64,000 nt of DNA, from contig ASRH01000004.1 in assembly GCA_000565255.1 (NCBI GenBank), positions 159,689-223,688 on the forward strand, given 5' to 3'. Shown here piece after piece: positions 1 through 10,088 of this stretch. The DNA comes from Candidatus Aramenus sulfurataquae. Its GTDB lineage: Archaea > Thermoproteota > Thermoprotei_A > Sulfolobales > Sulfolobaceae. The notes under the pieces are model-generated. The model was not told the origin of the DNA. It saw only the letters and a list, made by a program, of their open reading frames with translations, and searched no databases. How positions within the stretch are numbered: the first letter of the stretch is position 1; each line of letters begins with the position of its first letter. The position numbers and the translations under genes are program-made.

Positions 1-1922
<1,922 letters not shown>

Positions 1923-1990
1923 TTATCTCCACTAAAACTATATTAAAATAGGGATATAAAGAGATTAACTTTACCTCATGTAACCTCTAT

Positions 1991-2266
1991 TTAAAAACCT
2001 AACCTCGTCATTCCCACGACTTCAGCGTGGCTAACTCCTTCAACTTGGGAAGCTATGCTCTCTAGCTCGTCAGTCCCTCCTTCGCTCTGCTCTGGCATCT
2101 GTATGTACAAGATCAAAGCATTTATACCAAACGCGATTGGCTCAGTCTCTTTCCTGACTAACTTATAGCCTTGCGGTAGTTTCTTCGTTACTTCCTCAGA
2201 TACCTTGTTTAGGTCCACTTCATCCCCTTCAGGGTACACCTTTAACACTACAAGCATGTCTGCCAT
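1991..2266 (-). CDS. ef1b: Translation elongation factor 1-beta (aEF-1B)
   Basis: The 91-residue product is the archaeal guanine-nucleotide exchange factor for EF-1alpha, equivalent to the C-terminal exchange domain of the eukaryotic factor. The sequence has the family's alternating strand/helix pattern, starting MADMLVVLKVYPEG and ending VVGMTRLGF, and family length. A longer reading to 2443 exists, but it runs through the neighbouring zinc-ribbon gene in another frame. The ATG at 2266 with GGTG 6 bases upstream is the sensible start. It lies 10 bases downstream of the zinc-ribbon gene, an archaeal pairing seen widely, so the two are probably co-transcribed. Confidence 0.93.
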   Translation of the reverse strand: MADMLVVLKVYPEGDEVDLNKVSEEVTKKLPQGYKLVRKETEPIAFGINALILYIQMPEQSEGGTDELESIASQVEGVSHAEVVGMTRLGF

Positions 2267-2276
2267 GTTTTTCACC

Positions 2277-2474
2277 TTAAGGACCGGTAAACCCACACTT
2301 CGGGCAAGTGTATTCCACGCCCTGTAATCTACAGTATTTGTCCCTCTGTATAAGGACTTCTCCGCAGTTCGGGCAATAGAACTCGACTCCCTTTTCCCTT
2401 GGATGAATGAGCCTACCGCAGCTGGAGCACACTGGAGGAACAATCTCCTCTTTTAGGCTAAGCTTCACTGACAT
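2277..2474 (-). CDS. Small zinc-ribbon protein paired with EF-1beta
   Basis: This 65-residue protein carries four CxxC-type knuckles (CSSC, CPNC, a lone C and CPKC), enough for two zinc sites. It belongs to the small archaeal zinc-finger family found next to EF-1beta (HVO_2753-like). A role in translation or RNA binding is inferred from this conserved position, not shown. The ATG at 2474 was chosen over the one at 2498 because the extra residues (VNKRDCE) lie in the promoter region and the ribosome site AGGG sits upstream of the internal ATG. It is the first gene of the pair and reads divergently from pth2. Confidence 0.85.
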   Translation of the reverse strand: MSVKLSLKEEIVPPVCSSCGRLIHPREKGVEFYCPNCGEVLIQRDKYCRLQGVEYTCPKCGFTGP

Positions 2475-2483
2475 TTCGCAATC

Positions 2484-2525
2484 CCTTTTATTAACCACTC
2501 TAATTAGTTTATAAATGTATCAGAT
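2484..2525. promoter_or_regulatory. Divergent promoter region, zinc-ribbon/EF-1beta and pth2/truD
   Basis: The short A/T-rich spacer between two divergent genes contains TTTATAAA-like TATA elements readable on both strands near 2507-2517. Distances to both starts (about 10-40 bases) fit archaeal promoters with very short or no leader. Assignment rests on sequence only. Confidence 0.4.
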
Positions 2526-2885
2526 TTGAAGATGGTTGTAATGGTTAGGAGCGACTTAAAGCTCGGCAAAGGTAAGATAGCCGCCCAAGTAGCTCATGCA
2601 GCAGTAACCTTAGTCTTGGAAATAATTGAAGGAAAGAACGAGAAGTGGAAGGAATGGCTCTTTAGGTGGATAGAGGAAGGGCAACCAAAGATAGTAGTTA
2701 AAGTGGACTCATTAGATCAGCTCAACGAAAGGTTACAGAAAGCTAGGGCAAAGGGACTACCCACGACTGTTATTATGGACGCTGGAAAAACGCAAGTGGA
2801 GCCAGGAACCATTACGTGCGGAGGTATAGGCCCTGCAGAGGACTCGCTAATTGACGAGATCACCGGTGACCTGAAATTACTGTAG
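2526..2885 (+). CDS. pth2: Peptidyl-tRNA hydrolase, archaeal Pth2 type
   Basis: Pth2 releases peptides from peptidyl-tRNAs that drop off ribosomes. The 119-residue sequence shows the family hallmarks: MVVMVRSDLKLGKGKIAAQVAHAA at the N-terminus (the Lys-Gly-Lys/Gln/His active region), then VKVDSLDQL, and the C-terminal TQVEPGTITCGGIGPA loop with the catalytic Asp region nearby. The start may be the TTG at 2526 or the ATG two codons later. Its stop overlaps the open start of truD, with which it forms an operon. Confidence 0.95.
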   Translation: MKMVVMVRSDLKLGKGKIAAQVAHAAVTLVLEIIEGKNEKWKEWLFRWIEEGQPKIVVKVDSLDQLNERLQKARAKGLPTTVIMDAGKTQVEPGTITCGGIGPAEDSLIDEITGDLKLL

Positions 2886-3982
2886 ACCCCCTTGACATAG
2901 CTGTTGGCATAGAACGACTTTACCACGATTGGGAAAAAATCGACGTAGAAATTCCACGGCCTGAGGGCTTTAAGGTTGTAGAGAAGATAGGGGAAATTCC
3001 AGCCACTGAGTGGAAGGGTAGAGAACAGGGAAGGTATGCCTTCTTCCTCCTTGAAAAGGTAAATAGAGACCACTTTTCCGTTTTGAACGAGCTGGAGAGA
3101 GTGCTCGGTAGCAAGGTAAGGTATCTGGGAATAAAGGACGCCAACGCTGCGACTTACCAATTGGTCTACGTAAAGGCACCATCAAAGGTCACGGAATATG
3201 TAGGGGAGAGATTTAAGATAACGTTCAGGGGGTACTACGACGGTAAGGTGCCCCACGGAGGTAATGAGTTCACCATAAGGCTAGTTAGTGATAGGCTGGC
3301 TGAAATAGAGGAAAGAGTCAAGGAAATTACGAAGGACCCCTATGTCCCAAACTTTATAGGCTACCAGAGGTTCGGCACTAGAAGGCCAATAACCCATGTC
3401 GTAGGATACTACCTTCTAAGGAGGGACTGGTGTAACGCTCTCTTCCATATCCTAGGCAGGCCTTTTTACTCCGAATCTGAGACAATGAGAAAAACCAGGA
3501 AATTAGTGGACGAGGGGCGCCTAGAAGAGGCTTTAAAGGAAATCCCAGGGAAGTTTAAGCAGGAGAAGGTTCTCCTCAAGAATTACTTGAAGAAAGGGGG
3601 CTGCTATTATGCTCTCAAAAGCTCTCTAATTCCCTTGTCCTTTTACGCCGAGGCCTTCCAATCATACCTCTTCAATAAATACCTCTCGAGGAAAATGGAC
3701 AAGGTAAAACAAGATAAGGAAGCCTACTTGACCCTCCCTGTTGAACCAAGTAAGTGCGACGACGTATGTAGGGAAATATTAGAGGAAGAAGGAATATCTC
3801 TTGCTGAGTTTAAAGTCCCAGAACTTAAGGTAAATCTGAAGGAACTAGCAAGAAAGGCCTTTGTTAAGGTAAGGAATATTAGGTTCAAGGATGGGACACT
3901 TACCTTTGAGATAGAGAGGGGTGCATATGCTACGGTGGTTTTAAAGGAGTTACTTAACGCAGATCCTCTAAAAATCACTTGA
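2876..3982 (+). CDS. truD: tRNA pseudouridine(13) synthase TruD, apparent ATT start
   Basis: TruD isomerises U13 in certain tRNAs. The catalytic motif LGIKDANAATYQ (Asp about residue 88) and the motif NFIGYQRFGTRRPITH are clear, and the C-terminus (ATVVLKELL) is intact. The first conventional start in frame is a TTG at 3080-3085, but the reading frame stays open back to a stop at 2867 and encodes family-like sequence (IAVGIERLYHDW, then PEGFKVVEKIGEIP). No ATG, GTG or TTG exists in that 70-codon stretch. The ATT at 2876, overlapping the end of pth2, is the best candidate start. The start is therefore inferred; a sequencing error is the alternative. Confidence 0.85.
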   Translation: MTVDPLDIAVGIERLYHDWEKIDVEIPRPEGFKVVEKIGEIPATEWKGREQGRYAFFLLEKVNRDHFSVLNELERVLGSKVRYLGIKDANAATYQLVYVKAPSKVTEYVGERFKITFRGYYDGKVPHGGNEFTIRLVSDRLAEIEERVKEITKDPYVPNFIGYQRFGTRRPITHVVGYYLLRRDWCNALFHILGRPFYSESETMRKTRKLVDEGRLEEALKEIPGKFKQEKVLLKNYLKKGGCYYALKSSLIPLSFYAEAFQSYLFNKYLSRKMDKVKQDKEAYLTLPVEPSKCDDVCREILEEEGISLAEFKVPELKVNLKELARKAFVKVRNIRFKDGTLTFEIERGAYATVVLKELLNADPLKIT

Positions 3983-4028
3983 GGGAAAAAAGACAGATCT
4001 CCTTTGTTTAGAAATTTAGTTTAGAAAT

Positions 4029-5318
4029 TTATGGAACTAGCCTCTTCTTGTCCCTGGGGAACAGCGATATTTCCTTTACGCTCTGTAGCCCGGTGAACAT
4101 TAGCATAAGCCTCTGTAGGCCCATTCCAAAACCCGCGTGCGGGGGCATCCCGTAGTCGAACCACTTTAGGAAGTACTCAAAGTTAACAGGGTTCAACCCC
4201 CTAGCCTTCAGCTCTTCCTCTAGAACTTCCCTCTTATAGTTCCTAGTGCTCCCAGAAACTAGCTCTAGCCACCTGAAGATAAGGTCAAAGCTTTCGCTCA
4301 AGTTAGGATCTGAGTCCTTTCTCTTAGTGTAGAAGGGTCTAGCACTGGCTGGCCACTCTATAATAAAGTATAGATCTTCTCCGAGTTCTTTGTTCAGCGT
4401 CCTCAGCTCTGGGGTGCTAATGTCGTCCCCAAACTTTATGTTAACGTTCTTACTCTGTAGCAACTCTATTGCGTCCTTGTAAGTGATCTTCTTGATAGGC
4501 TTTGAAACCTTGGGCAGCTCATGGTTAAGGAGCTTTAGGTCTTCCTCGTTGTTCTTCTTAACGTACTCTACCATATTGACGAATATGTCCTCTATTAAGT
4601 GCATTACATCCATGTAGTCGGCAAAGGCCATTTCAACGTCCATGCTGACGAACTCAGCAAGATGATAAGGAGTGTCCGATTCTTCTGCCCTCCAAGCTGG
4701 GGCTATCTCAAAGACCCTCTCTACAGCTCCAGCTAGCAGTTCCTTGTAGAGCTGTGGGCTTTGGGCCAAGAAGGCCTCCTTGCCAAAGTAAATTACAGGG
4801 AACAGCTGCGCACCTCCCTCTGTTGCAGTCGCTATAATCTTGGGAGTAAAGATCTCGATAAAGCCCTTGCTGTACAGCGTCTCCCTGAACGCTTTAACTA
4901 CAGAGTTCTGAATTCTGAGCACAGCTTGCATCTCTGGCCTCCTGAGGTCCAGGAGCCTTTCCTTCAACCTCGTCTCTATGTCTGCCTTTACCTTTCCAGA
5001 GACATCTAGGGGAAGAGGCGCTTTTGCGACGCTCAAGGTCCTTATCTCTAGGGCATGTATCTCAACTCCGTTTGGAGCTCTCTTGTCCGCCTTAACTACT
5101 CCCTTTACGGAGATGGTTGACTCTTGAGTTAAGTCCTTGGCTACTTGGAAAGCTTGCGAGTTCCTGTCTATTACCACCTGGCCTATGCCGGACTTGTCCC
5201 TCAAAAGTATGAACTTCTTACCTCCTAGATCCCTTATTAGGTGTACCCATCCAGCTACGATGACTTCCTTTCCGTCTAGAGTTGGGGTCAAGTCGGAAAT
5301 AAAATGGGTCTTTAGCAT
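4029..5318 (-). CDS. aspS: Aspartyl-tRNA synthetase, archaeal type
   Basis: This class IIb synthetase charges tRNA-Asp, and in archaea lacking AsnRS it also mischarges tRNA-Asn for amidation. It has an N-terminal OB fold ([21 protein letters not shown]) and class II motif 2 ([14 protein letters not shown]). The flipping-loop region [10 protein letters not shown] and motif 3 ([12 protein letters not shown]) near the C-terminus are also present. Length, 429 residues, is typical of the short archaeal form. It directly abuts the Zn/KH-domain gene (stop at 5319, start at 5318), suggesting one transcript. Confidence 0.95.
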   Translation of the reverse strand: MLKTHFISDLTPTLDGKEVIVAGWVHLIRDLGGKKFILLRDKSGIGQVVIDRNSQAFQVAKDLTQESTISVKGVVKADKRAPNGVEIHALEIRTLSVAKAPLPLDVSGKVKADIETRLKERLLDLRRPEMQAVLRIQNSVVKAFRETLYSKGFIEIFTPKIIATATEGGAQLFPVIYFGKEAFLAQSPQLYKELLAGAVERVFEIAPAWRAEESDTPYHLAEFVSMDVEMAFADYMDVMHLIEDIFVNMVEYVKKNNEEDLKLLNHELPKVSKPIKKITYKDAIELLQSKNVNIKFGDDISTPELRTLNKELGEDLYFIIEWPASARPFYTKRKDSDPNLSESFDLIFRWLELVSGSTRNYKREVLEEELKARGLNPVNFEYFLKWFDYGMPPHAGFGMGLQRLMLMFTGLQSVKEISLFPRDKKRLVP

Positions 5319-5825
5319 TTACTCAACCCTTATCTTCACTCTTGTATCGTGGATCTTTGATAAAGCTGTCTCTAGATCTGGGGCGTCAGCTGGGAGGAGC
5401 TTTTTCTCCGCCTTCGATATCCTAATAACATACTGTACGGAACCGTCGGGCAACCAAACCGTGTTGACGCCCAAGACCCTTGCTGGGGACAGGAGCTGAA
5501 TGGCGCTGTTTTTTATGTTGCTAGTCTTCTCGATTATCCTCACTTTCATACCTAGCTTATCCTGAAGGGCCTTAGCCACCTTAATCCACTTCTGGATTGT
5601 CATTGAGGGGCCGCCGCTGACTAGTAAAATCAAAAGGTTGTCGACCTTTATTGCCTTATAGTAGGTAGCGTCCTTTAGCTCCTTAAACTGAGTCTCCTCT
5701 AGCTCCAACAGAATCCTCATGATGTCTATCTCAGAGGGATCCACTTGCCCGCTGTCAACTAAGCTCTGACACCTGTTACAAAGAAGACCGCTTTTTACAC
5801 ATAAATAATCCAAAGGAATTTTCAT
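5319..5825 (-). CDS. Zn-binding, KH/NusA-like RNA-binding protein
   Basis: The 168-residue protein has an N-terminal cysteine cluster (C9, C16, C19 in [13 protein letters not shown]) likely to bind zinc. After about residue 70 there are KH-like segments ([34 protein letters not shown]) resembling the archaeal NusA-like KH family used in transcription or translation. I assign it to that family only by fold-like pattern; exact function is unknown. It starts the aspS transcription unit and faces rpl40e across a 69-base divergent promoter region, so a translation-linked role is plausible. Confidence 0.55.
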   Translation of the reverse strand: MKIPLDYLCVKSGLLCNRCQSLVDSGQVDPSEIDIMRILLELEETQFKELKDATYYKAIKVDNLLILLVSGGPSMTIQKWIKVAKALQDKLGMKVRIIEKTSNIKNSAIQLLSPARVLGVNTVWLPDGSVQYVIRISKAEKKLLPADAPDLETALSKIHDTRVKIRVE

Positions 5826-5871
5826 TCTGGTTCCACCACTCCCTCTTACCGCAATATTTATGAACTAGTCA

Positions 5872-5882
5872 GATATATAAGT
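5872..5882 (+). promoter_or_regulatory. TATA box for rpl40e
   Basis: ATATATAA lies about 15-22 bases before the L40e ATG at 5895. This spacing implies a leaderless or nearly leaderless mRNA, typical of Sulfolobales. Confidence 0.5.
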
Positions 5883-5894
5883 AGCGGGTTAAAA

Positions 5895-6065
5895 ATGCCT
5901 CTTACCGATCCCGTTAAGTTGCAGATAGTGCAGCAACGCGTATTCATAAAGAAGGTGTGCAGGAACTGCGGTGCATTAAATTCAATTAGGGCCACCAAGT
6001 GTAGGAGATGTCATAGCACAAATCTGAGGCCAAAGAAGAAGGAGTTACCAACAAAGAAGACCTAA
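5895..6065 (+). CDS. rpl40e: Ribosomal protein L40e
   Basis: This 56-residue ribosomal large-subunit protein is highly basic and binds one zinc ion through CRNC and CRRC knuckles (in [10 protein letters not shown] and [10 protein letters not shown]). It begins [17 protein letters not shown] and ends KKELPTKKT. The ATG follows a TATA box at close range. Length and motifs match archaeal L40e throughout. Confidence 0.95.
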   Translation: MPLTDPVKLQIVQQRVFIKKVCRNCGALNSIRATKCRRCHSTNLRPKKKELPTKKT

Positions 6066-6074
6066 AGACCTTTT

Positions 6075-6635
6075 TTAGACCTTTATTCCAACTGAAGACA
6101 GTCTATCTCTTATGCTCTTTGAGTTTTCCTCGAAAAGGTCTATGTGGGACTTTAAGTACTCTTTATCGATGGTTAGCTTTCCTTCGCCTATTAGGTAAAC
6201 CACGGTTTTTAATTCGTCCTCGTCCTCCTCCCTAAATGCGTTAGCCTTCAAGAGCAAATAGTCCTCTAGCCTTACTACCTTAAAGTAATCCTTTCCGATT
6301 TTCATCTCCTCGCTACTGTCTAGGATTTCCTTGGGTACGTAAAAGTCCTGTAAGTTCTCGTAAAAGTCGATTTGGAGTTGCTGGTCATCAACGGGAGCAA
6401 TTACTCTTGGAGTGTCTAAGGGCGTTGTCCCGTAATCCCATCCACGTTCTAATGCGAATTCCCTTATCTTGTCCTCTTCTGCGAGGACGCTGATGTCCAA
6501 TGGAAAGAGGTCAACGTCACTCTCGGTTCCTTTCCTTTTTAGCAGAAGGTCGACAATTGTGTCCCCGATTATAACGAAATCTGTTAACTTCCTTACCTCA
6601 GAGAGGACCTTGTCCACATCATTGAAGCTTATCAA
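6075..6635 (-). CDS. Nucleotidyltransferase-fold protein
   Basis: The 186-residue product has the minimal nucleotidyltransferase signature: [12 protein letters not shown] followed by ESDVDLF, giving the helical-turn G and the metal-binding DxD pair. A third acidic strand (LQIDFYE) follows. Such small proteins include antitoxin-like MNT domains, AbiEii-type transferases and orphan enzymes. No HEPN partner gene adjoins it, so a toxin-antitoxin role is not supported. It sits beside an unusual tRNA gene. I do not recognise a precise function. Confidence 0.6.
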   Translation of the reverse strand: MISFNDVDKVLSEVRKLTDFVIIGDTIVDLLLKRKGTESDVDLFPLDISVLAEEDKIREFALERGWDYGTTPLDTPRVIAPVDDQQLQIDFYENLQDFYVPKEILDSSEEMKIGKDYFKVVRLEDYLLLKANAFREEDEDELKTVVYLIGEGKLTIDKEYLKSHIDLFEENSKSIRDRLSSVGIKV

Positions 6636-6695
6636 CTAGCTCACAAGCATCTTGTGTGCAAATACTTTATATTTTTTAGTTGACAATAATCTCTT

Positions 6696-6804
6696 GCTGG
6701 GGTGGCCGAGCGGTCTAAGGCGGCACTGCCCATCGGTAGCGCTAAGGGCCGCAGTGGGTTTGCAGAAACCCGTTATCTCGCGGGTTCGAATCCCGCCCCC
6801 AGCT
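6696..6804 (+). tRNA. Class II (Ser/Leu-like) tRNA with insertion, isotype uncertain
   Basis: A 7-bp acceptor stem (GCTGGGG with CCCCAGC), a Ser/Leu-type D arm (GCCGAGCGGTCTAAGGC) and a perfect T arm (GCGGG-TTCGAAT-CCCGC) define a tRNA of 109 bases, so an intron of roughly 15-25 bases is expected. The helix CACT/AGTG, the inner helix GCCC/GGGC and the 3-base bulges ATC and CGC look like a bulge-helix-bulge splice motif. However, canonical splicing there gives a loop without U33. A variable-arm hairpin GGGTTT-GCAG-AAACCC follows. The discriminator base reads T. Isotype cannot be assigned by eye. Confidence 0.6.
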
Positions 6805-6849
6805 CCTTTTAAGTTTAAAAGACCTTCTCTTAATATATCTTGAGGAGAT

Positions 6850-8472
6850 TTGAGTCAGCCCAAGAGGAAGGAGGAAACAGTTGGCAGAGAGATGACGGGA
6901 GACGAGGCATTAGCCTACGTTATTAAAGAGATAGGAGTAACGAAGGTGTTCACGACGACTTCTCTTCCCGAGTTCTTAGCCGAGAGGTTAAAGCAATATG
7001 GTATCTTCCTAGACGTTAGCTTGTCCCCGAGGGAAGCCCTTCTTGGCGCTTACACTTACGCTATGGAGAACAATACCATAGGCACAGTCGTTCAAATCCC
7101 TGGAACCCCCCTACTTGAGGGGACCAGCGTTATAGCTCAAGCGTTCAGTGACTCTGTCCCACTCCTCATAGTGTCCTCAATTAGATCTTACAGGGATGTT
7201 GGAAAGTCAAGGATAGGGGAGCTTAGGACAAACGACGATATGTCCTCAATTCTTGCGCCAATAACTAAGATTAGGGAAAGAGCTGTTAGTATTGAGGAGG
7301 TCACAGTTAACGTGGAGAAATGCTATAAGGAAGCCTTAAGCAACAGGCCAAGGCCCGCATACGTGGAAATAGCTGAGGATTTGTTTAAGTTAAAGGCTTA
7401 TCCCTTGTCGCCAGCTGAGCAGAAGCCCGAGAAGAAGACGCCTGACAAGACTACGGTTGCCAAGGTAGCAGAGGTTCTAGCTAACTCTAAATCACCAGTA
7501 ATCATAGCGGGATACGGAGTTATATCAAGCGGGGCCACTAAGGAGTTAGTGGAACTGGCAGAGCTCCTGAAGGCGCCTGTTATTACAACAATTAGGGCAA
7601 AGGGCGCCATACCTGCCTCTAATCCCCTCTTTGCAGGAGAGGGATTAGGGGTTTTCGGCACAGACGTAGCCAATAAGTTGTTGAGTGAAGCTGACGCCAT
7701 TCTCATACTAGGTTCTAGGCTGACCCAGTTGTCTACAGGGGGCTGGTCTATGAAACTCAAGGGGTTTGTAATGCACAATAACATAGATGGTGAGGATATA
7801 GGAAAGGTCATAATGCCCCAACAGCCGATAGTAGCTGACGCCGGACTATTCCTGAAAGAGCTTCTTGCGTTGCTTAAGCAGAAAAACCTCCAGCGTAGTG
7901 ACGAGGCAATTAAGACCATAATGGTTAACAAGAAGACTCCCACGTTGAGAGGCCATGGCGGAATATGGCCCTACGACGTGGTAAGACTATTACAGCAGTT
8001 CGAGTTCGACAAGGTGTTCGTGGACCTCTCGGCGGTTACCTTCGATTCTATAAGGCTACCAGTTAATGGCCCGGTATGGTTCACCAGCGAGTCGATCATA
8101 GAGAAAGGGATAGGAGTTATGGGAGTACTGCAGTCCAGCTTCAACTCCCTAGGGATAGTTGACGTAGAAACTGCGTACAGGAATTTGGGCGCTATAATGA
8201 GCAGGAGAAAAAGCGTCAAGGGAACCATAGTGATATTTAATGACGAGGGAGCCACGTATCTAGACTCTTCCAAGTCTGACATGCCAACAATAGGAAAGAG
8301 TAGCCGTAGGTTTAACATCGACAAAGAACTAGAGTCGCTGGGAGCGGTAACGGTTGACACGTATTCTCAGTTGAAGGACGCTCTAAAGAAAAGAGATGTA
8401 AATGGGCTAAACATAATAAACGTCAAAATAGACCCTGAGTACGAGTCAGTGGTGCTTTTTAGGCCTTCTTAG
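6850..8472 (+). CDS. Acetolactate synthase-like ThDP-family protein, degenerate cofactor site
   Basis: The 540-residue protein has the three-domain layout of acetolactate synthase and benzoylformate decarboxylase relatives. The N-terminal Pyr-like domain includes the conserved Glu in [14 protein letters not shown]. The central Rossmann-like domain reads [14 protein letters not shown]. In the C-terminal PP-like domain the usual GDGSF...NN metal/diphosphate motif is absent: sequence goes from [14 protein letters not shown] to [16 protein letters not shown]. Start is a TTG with GAGGAG just upstream, 45 bases after the tRNA. No small regulatory subunit or branched-chain amino acid gene adjoins it. 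It is probably not an ordinary AHAS. Confidence 0.75.
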   Translation: MSQPKRKEETVGREMTGDEALAYVIKEIGVTKVFTTTSLPEFLAERLKQYGIFLDVSLSPREALLGAYTYAMENNTIGTVVQIPGTPLLEGTSVIAQAFSDSVPLLIVSSIRSYRDVGKSRIGELRTNDDMSSILAPITKIRERAVSIEEVTVNVEKCYKEALSNRPRPAYVEIAEDLFKLKAYPLSPAEQKPEKKTPDKTTVAKVAEVLANSKSPVIIAGYGVISSGATKELVELAELLKAPVITTIRAKGAIPASNPLFAGEGLGVFGTDVANKLLSEADAILILGSRLTQLSTGGWSMKLKGFVMHNNIDGEDIGKVIMPQQPIVADAGLFLKELLALLKQKNLQRSDEAIKTIMVNKKTPTLRGHGGIWPYDVVRLLQQFEFDKVFVDLSAVTFDSIRLPVNGPVWFTSESIIEKGIGVMGVLQSSFNSLGIVDVETAYRNLGAIMSRRKSVKGTIVIFNDEGATYLDSSKSDMPTIGKSSRRFNIDKELESLGAVTVDTYSQLKDALKKRDVNGLNIINVKIDPEYESVVLFRPS

Positions 8473-8874
8473 CCTTTTTCTGTATAACATAAATCTGCTG
8501 GTCGCTATAATACCCACGGCTCCAGAGAGCTCTAGTATATCAAGGAAACTTCCAGGCCCAGTGAGAACGTCTATTATTATTTCCCTTGCTAAGAAGGAGA
8601 CAGTTGCATCTAGGACGTAAATTAGGCTTCTCCCCCTTCCCTCAAAAAAGTCAACAACGCTTAGGTATACTTCTATGAATACCACCACTAGGAGGGCGTT
8701 CTCGAGGATGACGAAGGCTAAAGCTAATGGCCCCTGAGAGAACGACAACACCGAGGATACTATTGTGTAACCAATGACCGCAACCAAACCTATCAATAGT
8801 AGTACTTGAAGTACAACAGACGTTGCTTTTAGGACAAGCTTGTTTGGGGAGAACTTCCTAAAATTAAACTTCAT
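8446..8874 (-). CDS. PsiE-like four-helix membrane protein
   Basis: About 142 residues with four predicted membrane helices (for example [18 protein letters not shown] and [22 protein letters not shown]) and a basic C-terminus ([11 protein letters not shown]). The layout resembles the phosphate-starvation-inducible PsiE family, whose biochemical role is unknown. A longer reading to 8952 is open, but the ATG at 8874 (preceded by GTG) removes a non-conserved-looking N-terminal tail. It converges on and overlaps the ThDP-like gene by 27 bases. Confidence 0.6.
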   Translation of the reverse strand: MKFNFRKFSPNKLVLKATSVVLQVLLLIGLVAVIGYTIVSSVLSFSQGPLALAFVILENALLVVVFIEVYLSVVDFFEGRGRSLIYVLDATVSFLAREIIIDVLTGPGSFLDILELSGAVGIIATSRFMLYRKRLRRPKKHH

Positions 8875-8981
8875 CACTAGCTTAAGGAAGCTGAAATAGT
8901 TAACTTCTTCGTTAGCTTGAACGCAATGGACTTTAGTAGGGAAGCAGGACATCTAAGACTGACATAGTAATTTTTGCAAAG

Positions 8982-9122
8982 ATGAGCAGGCTCTACATGC
9001 TGAAAGCCTTGAAGGGGCTAGAGCTAAAGGCCTACTGCTCGTTGAGAAGCCTGCGCGTCTATTTGGGGCGTTATCCTATTAAGCAGAAACTAATAGATCT
9101 CGTAGAGGTCAAGGAAAGTTAG
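8982..9122 (+). CDS. Possible 46-residue basic protein
   Basis: An ATG-started frame (MSRLYMLKALKGLELKAY...) with many Lys/Arg/Leu residues occupies the gap before tRNA-Val. Its stop codon sits inside an 8-bp inverted repeat. No domain is recognisable and no strong promoter is visible, so it could equally be non-coding. Confidence 0.3.
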   Translation: MSRLYMLKALKGLELKAYCSLRSLRVYLGRYPIKQKLIDLVEVKES

Positions 9123-9148
9123 CGATGTAGGCGACTTTCTATCGCTAA
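9119..9148 (+). repeat. 8-bp stem hairpin
   Basis: TTAGCGAT (9119-9126) and ATCGCTAA (9141-9148) are exact inverted copies around a 14-base loop. It may be a structured 3' end, a protein site or chance. Confidence 0.4.
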
Positions 9149-9276
9149 ATCTAACTTGTATAAACTAAAGAACATGGACTGCGAGGTAAAAAGAGACTTA
9201 CGTAGATCTCTTAATTAATATGGTCTAGACACACATAACCTGGAAAATAGTAACGGGAGTGCGGAGGCGTCTCCCA

Positions 9277-9353
<77 letters not shown>

Positions 9354-9390
9354 AACGGTAATCTATATTGTATGACTTTGCTTATAAAAG

Positions 9391-9624
9391 TTAACCCGGT
9401 ACCAGGATTATTATAGCGTAACCTTTCTCGAAGTCTCCTAGGTCTGGGTCTATGTTTGTCGCAGCTATCTTATCCTCTGTATTGGCGAGGTTTGTCAGCA
9501 CTATCGTAAAGTCCGGGTACATTTTCTTCGCGAGTTCGTAAGACCGTAACGCGTCTTCTTCGTCGTTAGATATGTAGAAAACGCCTGCCTTTTGGGAAAT
9601 TGTTGGGCCAACGACTGACCTCAT
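9391..9624 (-). CDS. Hypothetical protein, 77 residues
   Basis: A short mixed alpha/beta protein (AGVFYISNDEEDALRSYELA ... GYAIIILVPG) with no recognised motif. It has no membrane segment or cysteine cluster. It stands alone between tRNA-Val and a divergent unknown gene. Coding is supported by an intact ATG frame with ordinary amino-acid composition for this genome. Confidence 0.5.
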   Translation of the reverse strand: MRSVVGPTISQKAGVFYISNDEEDALRSYELAKKMYPDFTIVLTNLANTEDKIAATNIDPDLGDFEKGYAIIILVPG

Positions 9625-9761
9625 GAGCTATCTTATAAAAAGGCAGAATAAATCCGTTGTTGTGCTTCACGTTCTCCGCATTGATAGCCATCATCTCAGT
9701 GATTAGTAATATCGGATTGCACGCTTTTTATACACACTTCCACTAGAGCTATTATTCTGAG

Positions 9762-10067
9762 ATGTTAACCGTAAAAGTGATACATGGGCTTAATGGCGAT
9801 ATGAACTTGGTGTCCATGATTTACGAGCTAAGTAGGTCCTTTAAGGAAAAAATAAGTATAGATGAAGAGGTAGACCTCCTTTACGACCATCAGTATCCGA
9901 CGCTGGAAGTAAACGGTAGGAGAGTCGTCTTTGACTTTCTCACTGAAGAAGAAGCACGAGTTAAGCTCTCGAAATTAATAAAGGGTGAGGTCGTCGACAG
10001 TAGGGGCGACTTCAAGTTCCTCTCCACTAGCAATAGCTCTTTTGCAGACGGAGTGCCAATTTATTAG
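9762..10067 (+). CDS. Hypothetical protein, thioredoxin-like outline
   Basis: The 101-residue product begins MLTVKVIHGLNGDMNLVSMI, followed by a helix, then YDHQYPTLEVNGRRVVFDFLTEEEARVKLSKLI. The beta-alpha-beta outline with a 'YPTLEVNG' turn before a C-terminal strand resembles small thioredoxin-fold proteins, but there is no CxxC. It lies 21 bases before the flavoprotein-like gene and probably shares its transcript, which hints at a redox context. Function is unknown. Confidence 0.55.
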   Translation: MLTVKVIHGLNGDMNLVSMIYELSRSFKEKISIDEEVDLLYDHQYPTLEVNGRRVVFDFLTEEEARVKLSKLIKGEVVDSRGDFKFLSTSNSSFADGVPIY

Positions 10068-10088
10068 TTATCTACCTACTTTAAATCA

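Noticed and set aside
2277..2443. N-terminal extension of EF-1beta
   Set aside because: The extra residues overlap the zinc-ribbon gene in another frame and do not resemble the factor; the ATG at 2266 has its own ribosome site.
6075..6635. HEPN/MNT toxin-antitoxin pair
   Set aside because: Only the nucleotidyltransferase-like gene is present; no HEPN gene adjoins it.
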